Assembly: GCA_027063785.1 (NCBI GenBank)
Contig: JAMORC010000015.1
Coordinates: forward strand, 62,001-126,000
Length of the DNA: 64,000 bases
Direction of reading: 5' to 3'
DNA from: Desulfurobacteriaceae bacterium
Lineage (GTDB): Bacteria > Aquificota > Aquificia > Desulfurobacteriales > Desulfurobacteriaceae
The position numbers and the translations under genes were made by a program. The notes below the pieces were generated by a model, which worked only from the letters and a program-made list of their open reading frames with translations, had not been told where the DNA came from and did no database searches. Shown here in pieces: positions 61,156-64,000 of the stretch. The number at the start of each line of letters is the position of its first letter. Position 1 is the first letter of the stretch.

Positions 61156-62583
61156 ATGGATATGTTGCCGGAAAACTCTATGTCCCGTCTTTTGACGTTG
61201 ATAACGCCTTTTAACTTTGAGGAGATCAAGGGAAAGGTAAGTAAAGATACTGGTAAAGAGGTTATTTCAAGGGCTTTAAAGCTTGTTCGGGATCTCGGCA
61301 GAAGGGAGCTTGTTGTTCTTCCCGAAATCCTTCCCCATGAAAGGTTCTCTGAAGTTCTGACCTACTTTGACATCAGATGCCTTGAAGCAAAGAAGGAAAG
61401 CCTGAAGGCTAACAAGGATTCTCTGGTGCCGGTAGCTTTTCCGGGCATTCTTTATGAATCTTTCGAAGGAGACTTGGTTTACCGGGATTTCTTTATTCCG
61501 GTAATAGAGCTGTTGACCGTTCGTGCTTTGATCTGGCTGTTGAGGGAAGTGGGTTTCTGTTACGCCGTTATTGTTTGCAGTTCCTGGCTTGAGGATGTGA
61601 TATCGGAGAAAGGTAACTCTGAACTTAACTTGGAGGGTATAAGGGTCGGATGTTCTGCTCGGGTAGGAGATCTCAGGTTGATTGTTTTGGAGCTTGAGTC
61701 TTGCCCTTCCTGCGCTTCGGCTCTCCGGGAATCTGCAGAGAAGTCGAGAACGTCCGATGTTGACCTGCTTGTTCATATCCTCTCTCGGTTTTCACAGATG
61801 CACTGTATTGGTGGAAGCGGCAACCTTTCCTGTCTCTTCCTGAACAAACCGTCCGACTTTGTCGTGATTTCCTCTCCTCTTTCTTTGAACCCGGAAACGA
61901 TATCGGATGATGTTTTGGAAAAGGAGGTTTTTGATCTTTCGAGGGTAAAAAAGGTGGGAATGAGACAAGTGGCTCCGGTCTTTGTTATGGGCAGTGATCT
62001 GGAAAGCGGTGAATCGCTGCAGGACATTTTGGAAAAGCTCGATAGGGAAATTAGTGAAGAGAGGGATGAAGACAGGAAAGTCAGGAGGAGAAGCAGGAGA
62101 GAGGATCTGGAGAAACTTTTCAAACAAGCCCTGATTGAAATCGACAGGAAAAAAGGAACGCTGGAATCACCTGCTATCCGGAAGCTTGACATTCTTGTGA
62201 CCATGAAGAGGAAAAAGGGAATCGGTGTGGCGGTAATTCTTGATGAAGTTCCCGGGAGTGAAATCTTTATACCGAACCAGGATATAGCGATTATCCGCTT
62301 TAATCTCCGGAAATACTCTCCAGAAGAGGTGATTCTTATTGCCCTGATGTTGCTGTCTGAGTTCAGGAGATTTCCCTGGAAGAAAAATGTATCTGTAAAC
62401 GATGTTAGAGGAATCCTTAACAGGTTCTTTAGTGAGTTCGGACGTAACCTTAAAAGCGGTGACTTATACGAAGTTCTGCAGTTCGGAAGAAAAGTTCTCA
62501 GGGGAATTTTAGAAAGTGAATTTTCGGAAGCTGAACTTTGTCGCGGGCAGGCAGGAGTGAGGAAAAAATTAAATCGCCGTTAA
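61156..62583 (+). CDS. Unrecognised 475-aa protein upstream of HslU-like ATPase
   Basis: I do not recognise a family. ATG 61156 has GGGAGG 9 nt upstream; open codons before it do not look like protein. Residues 1-270 are mixed alpha/beta with hydrophobic strands (ELVVLPEILP, YAVIVCSSWLEDV, LRLIVLELESCPSCASAL) and cysteines. Residues about 305-345 are a highly charged stretch (SEERDEDRKVRRRSRRED). The last ~130 residues hold a beta-rich core (LDILVTMKRKKGIGVAVILDE) and helices. It ends 10 nt before the AAA+ gene, so the two form an operon. It could be substrate adaptor, partner or a new enzyme; nothing in the sequence decides. Confidence 0.72.
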   Translation: MDMLPENSMSRLLTLITPFNFEEIKGKVSKDTGKEVISRALKLVRDLGRRELVVLPEILPHERFSEVLTYFDIRCLEAKKESLKANKDSLVPVAFPGILYESFEGDLVYRDFFIPVIELLTVRALIWLLREVGFCYAVIVCSSWLEDVISEKGNSELNLEGIRVGCSARVGDLRLIVLELESCPSCASALRESAEKSRTSDVDLLVHILSRFSQMHCIGGSGNLSCLFLNKPSDFVVISSPLSLNPETISDDVLEKEVFDLSRVKKVGMRQVAPVFVMGSDLESGESLQDILEKLDREISEERDEDRKVRRRSRREDLEKLFKQALIEIDRKKGTLESPAIRKLDILVTMKRKKGIGVAVILDEVPGSEIFIPNQDIAIIRFNLRKYSPEEVILIALMLLSEFRRFPWKKNVSVNDVRGILNRFFSEFGRNLKSGDLYEVLQFGRKVLRGILESEFSEAELCRGQAGVRKKLNRR

Positions 62584-62593
62584 GGGGGATATC

Positions 62594-64000
62594 ATGTTGA
62601 CTTTTGCCAGTTACGCTGTTGCGGAGAAGCTCAGCAGGCATGTTGTAGGACAGCGGGCGGCTGTTGAAGATGTTGTTTCGGCCATATGTGAGAATATGGA
62701 AGCCTTTTTCCTGGAAAAGCCTATGAAAGTTAACAATATCCTTCTCTACGGTCCAACGGGAAGCGGGAAGACGGAACTGGCACGGTCGATAACCAAGGTA
62801 TTGGACATTCCATTTTTAAAAGAGACTATGAACGACTTTACTTTGACAGGATATAAAGGTAGAGACCCTCAAGAAATAGTGACCAGGGACTTTAAGAAGC
62901 TGATTACTTCCGAAGAAGTAAAAGCAATCTCCGAGAAAAGAGAGAAGTTTCTGGTAAGAAAAGAGGCGTTAGAGGTTCTGAAGGAAAGTGATTTATCTTC
63001 CATCGAATTCCTTATAGCTCTTGAGTTTGCGTCTTCGACCGTTTTTATGACGGAAGAAGAAGCCCTTTCTATTCTGAGAGGCAAGTATAGGGGCAGGGAA
63101 AGTCTTGTGGATTCGGTGGCTTCAATGGTTAATATCGTGCTTTGGGATTTTGAGGGAAACATAAACATCGGCCATGCCATAGATGAAGCTGAGTTTAGGT
63201 CAAAGCCTTTTGGAGTCGTCTTTATTGATGAAATAGATAAGATCCTGATAAACGAGCGGGATGGTTATTCGGAGAGCTTCTACCGTCCCCTTCAGGAGTT
63301 TATCCTTACAATGGTAGAAGGTAGCGTTGTAACGCACGAGGATTGGGGCTCAATAGATACTTCGCACATAACCTTTATACTCGCCGGGGCTTTTATAAAC
63401 CACTCAATTGACGAGATAATCCCGGAGCTAAAGGGGCGTCTCAACGTTAGGGTGAAGGTGAGAGAACTCGGGTATGAAGATTACCTTGAGATTGCAAGGC
63501 TTCAAAAGCTTGAAATTCCCGAAATCCTGAGCGGAAAAGTGGTAAAAATCAGAGATGGAGTTTTTGAGGAAGTGGCAAGGATATGTGAGGAGCTTAATGC
63601 CGAGGAATACCTGGGAGCCAGAAGGATAAAAGAGGTGATCTCAAAGGTTAACAGGGCAATTAAAAAAGAGTTGACCTTTTTCAGCGGTGAGGAGCCTCTT
63701 GTTATTGATAAGAGCTTTGTAAGGTGGGCTGTTTCATTTGACAGCTCAAGGAGTACGGACTATCAAAGTGTTTCGGTTTTTTCCGATTTTTCCCGTGATT
63801 CCGGTTTAGGTAAGAGTAAACTCAACAAAACTAAGATGAAAGAAATTAAAAAGAGGCTTAGAGATAAGATTTTCCGGGACTTGGTCGAGAAGTATAGAAG
63901 AAAAATTGAGGAGTTCAGCGGTAAGTTAACTGTGGCGTTTCCCTTTTCCGTTAATGTTAAGGAGCTAAAGTTTAAGAATTCGGAGGGTAAAACCGTAATT
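62594..64000 (+). CDS. HslU-like AAA+ unfoldase with C-terminal extension (partial)
   Basis: The open frame from ATG 62594 runs off the window (469 codons, no stop). Residues about 13-24 read LSRHVVGQRAAV, as in HslU/ClpX. Walker A GPTGSGKTELARS (53-65), GYKGRDPQEIV, an inserted region of about 120 residues like the HslU I domain, Walker B VVFIDEIDKI (about 208-217), LQEFILTMVEGSVV, FILAGAFINHS, IIPELKGRLNVRV and sensor 2 YLGARRIKEVI (about 338-348) follow in order. HslU normally ends soon after sensor 2; here at least 120 more, basic residues continue. No hslV is visible. No ClpX zinc finger. Confidence 0.85.
   Translation, partial: MLTFASYAVAEKLSRHVVGQRAAVEDVVSAICENMEAFFLEKPMKVNNILLYGPTGSGKTELARSITKVLDIPFLKETMNDFTLTGYKGRDPQEIVTRDFKKLITSEEVKAISEKREKFLVRKEALEVLKESDLSSIEFLIALEFASSTVFMTEEEALSILRGKYRGRESLVDSVASMVNIVLWDFEGNINIGHAIDEAEFRSKPFGVVFIDEIDKILINERDGYSESFYRPLQEFILTMVEGSVVTHEDWGSIDTSHITFILAGAFINHSIDEIIPELKGRLNVRVKVRELGYEDYLEIARLQKLEIPEILSGKVVKIRDGVFEEVARICEELNAEEYLGARRIKEVISKVNRAIKKELTFFSGEEPLVIDKSFVRWAVSFDSSRSTDYQSVSVFSDFSRDSGLGKSKLNKTKMKEIKKRLRDKIFRDLVEKYRRKIEEFSGKLTVAFPFSVNVKELKFKNSEGKTVI

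Noticed and set aside
1-64000. tRNA, rRNA genes or a replication origin
   Set aside because: Gaps are short and none shows a cloverleaf, rRNA sequence or DnaA-box cluster that I could recognise by eye.

Overview
The window looks like a chromosome segment of a thermophilic, Gram-negative, deep-branching bacterium, most likely Aquificota of the Desulfurobacteriaceae (Thermovibrio/Desulfurobacterium) type. That placement is inferred from gene content and cannot be proven without a search. Supporting points are: lipid A synthesis (lpxB), BamD and an outer-membrane porin; the futalosine menaquinone route (mqnC); an archaeal-type tungsten glyceraldehyde-3-phosphate:ferredoxin oxidoreductase; Arg codons dominated by AGG/AGA; a nickel-type ECF transporter; and very tight packing with many ATGA, TAATG and TTGA stop/start overlaps. 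No rRNA, tRNA or CRISPR array was recognised.

Layout. 1-8.7 kb: rph end, rdgB, a DivIVA-like gene, DUF167, HU, then lepB on the other strand, followed by a radical SAM/DUF2344 fusion, RNase G, bamD, rsfS and rlmH. 8.7-11.5 kb is the accessory part: an orphan Cas4/RecB-like nuclease, an IS3 relic, a coiled-coil nuclease-like protein, a DUF4258 remnant joined to DUF2283, and an IS605 end relic. 11.5-16.9 kb: NIL-ferredoxin, pyrF, hom, an aminotransferase and an abundant-type porin with a strong promoter. 17.0-18.4 kb: a TnpB-only IS605-family element lying directly against the 3' end of prfB. 18.4-24.4 kb (minus strand): prfB with its programmed frameshift, an APC permease, a THUMP methyltransferase, lpxB, pabA/trpG and a metal-binding lipoprotein. 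24.5-31.3 kb: carA, a geranylgeranyl-reductase-like flavoprotein, rlmI, galU and lon. 31.3-34.5 kb: a complete nikKMLQO-type transporter.

34.7-40.4 kb (minus): a TPR lipoprotein, a small membrane protein, GAPOR and leucyl aminopeptidase. 40.4-42.3 kb: hisA overlapped by a T4 Rnl1-type RNA ligase. 42.3-45.8 kb: hyuAB. Then hemB, a K+ channel with RCK domains plus a small membrane protein, an aminotransferase, mtaB, and an ArsA/Get3-like ATPase with an 88-residue partner downstream of pyrD and rlmD. 54.3-56.7 kb: a chemoreceptor ending in a CZB-like domain that seems to have lost its zinc ligands, overlapped by a PilZ-like gene. 56.7-61 kb: mqnC, a DnaC-like loader, nadK, a beta-propeller protein and rapZ. 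61.1 kb to the end: an unrecognised 475-residue protein followed by an HslU-like AAA+ unfoldase that runs off the window.

The best candidates for something undescribed are the 61-64 kb pair (unknown protein plus HslU-like ATPase), the CZB-degenerate receptor/PilZ pair, the hisA-RNA ligase pair, and the TnpB with an altered RuvC-II position. Most of the rest is housekeeping.
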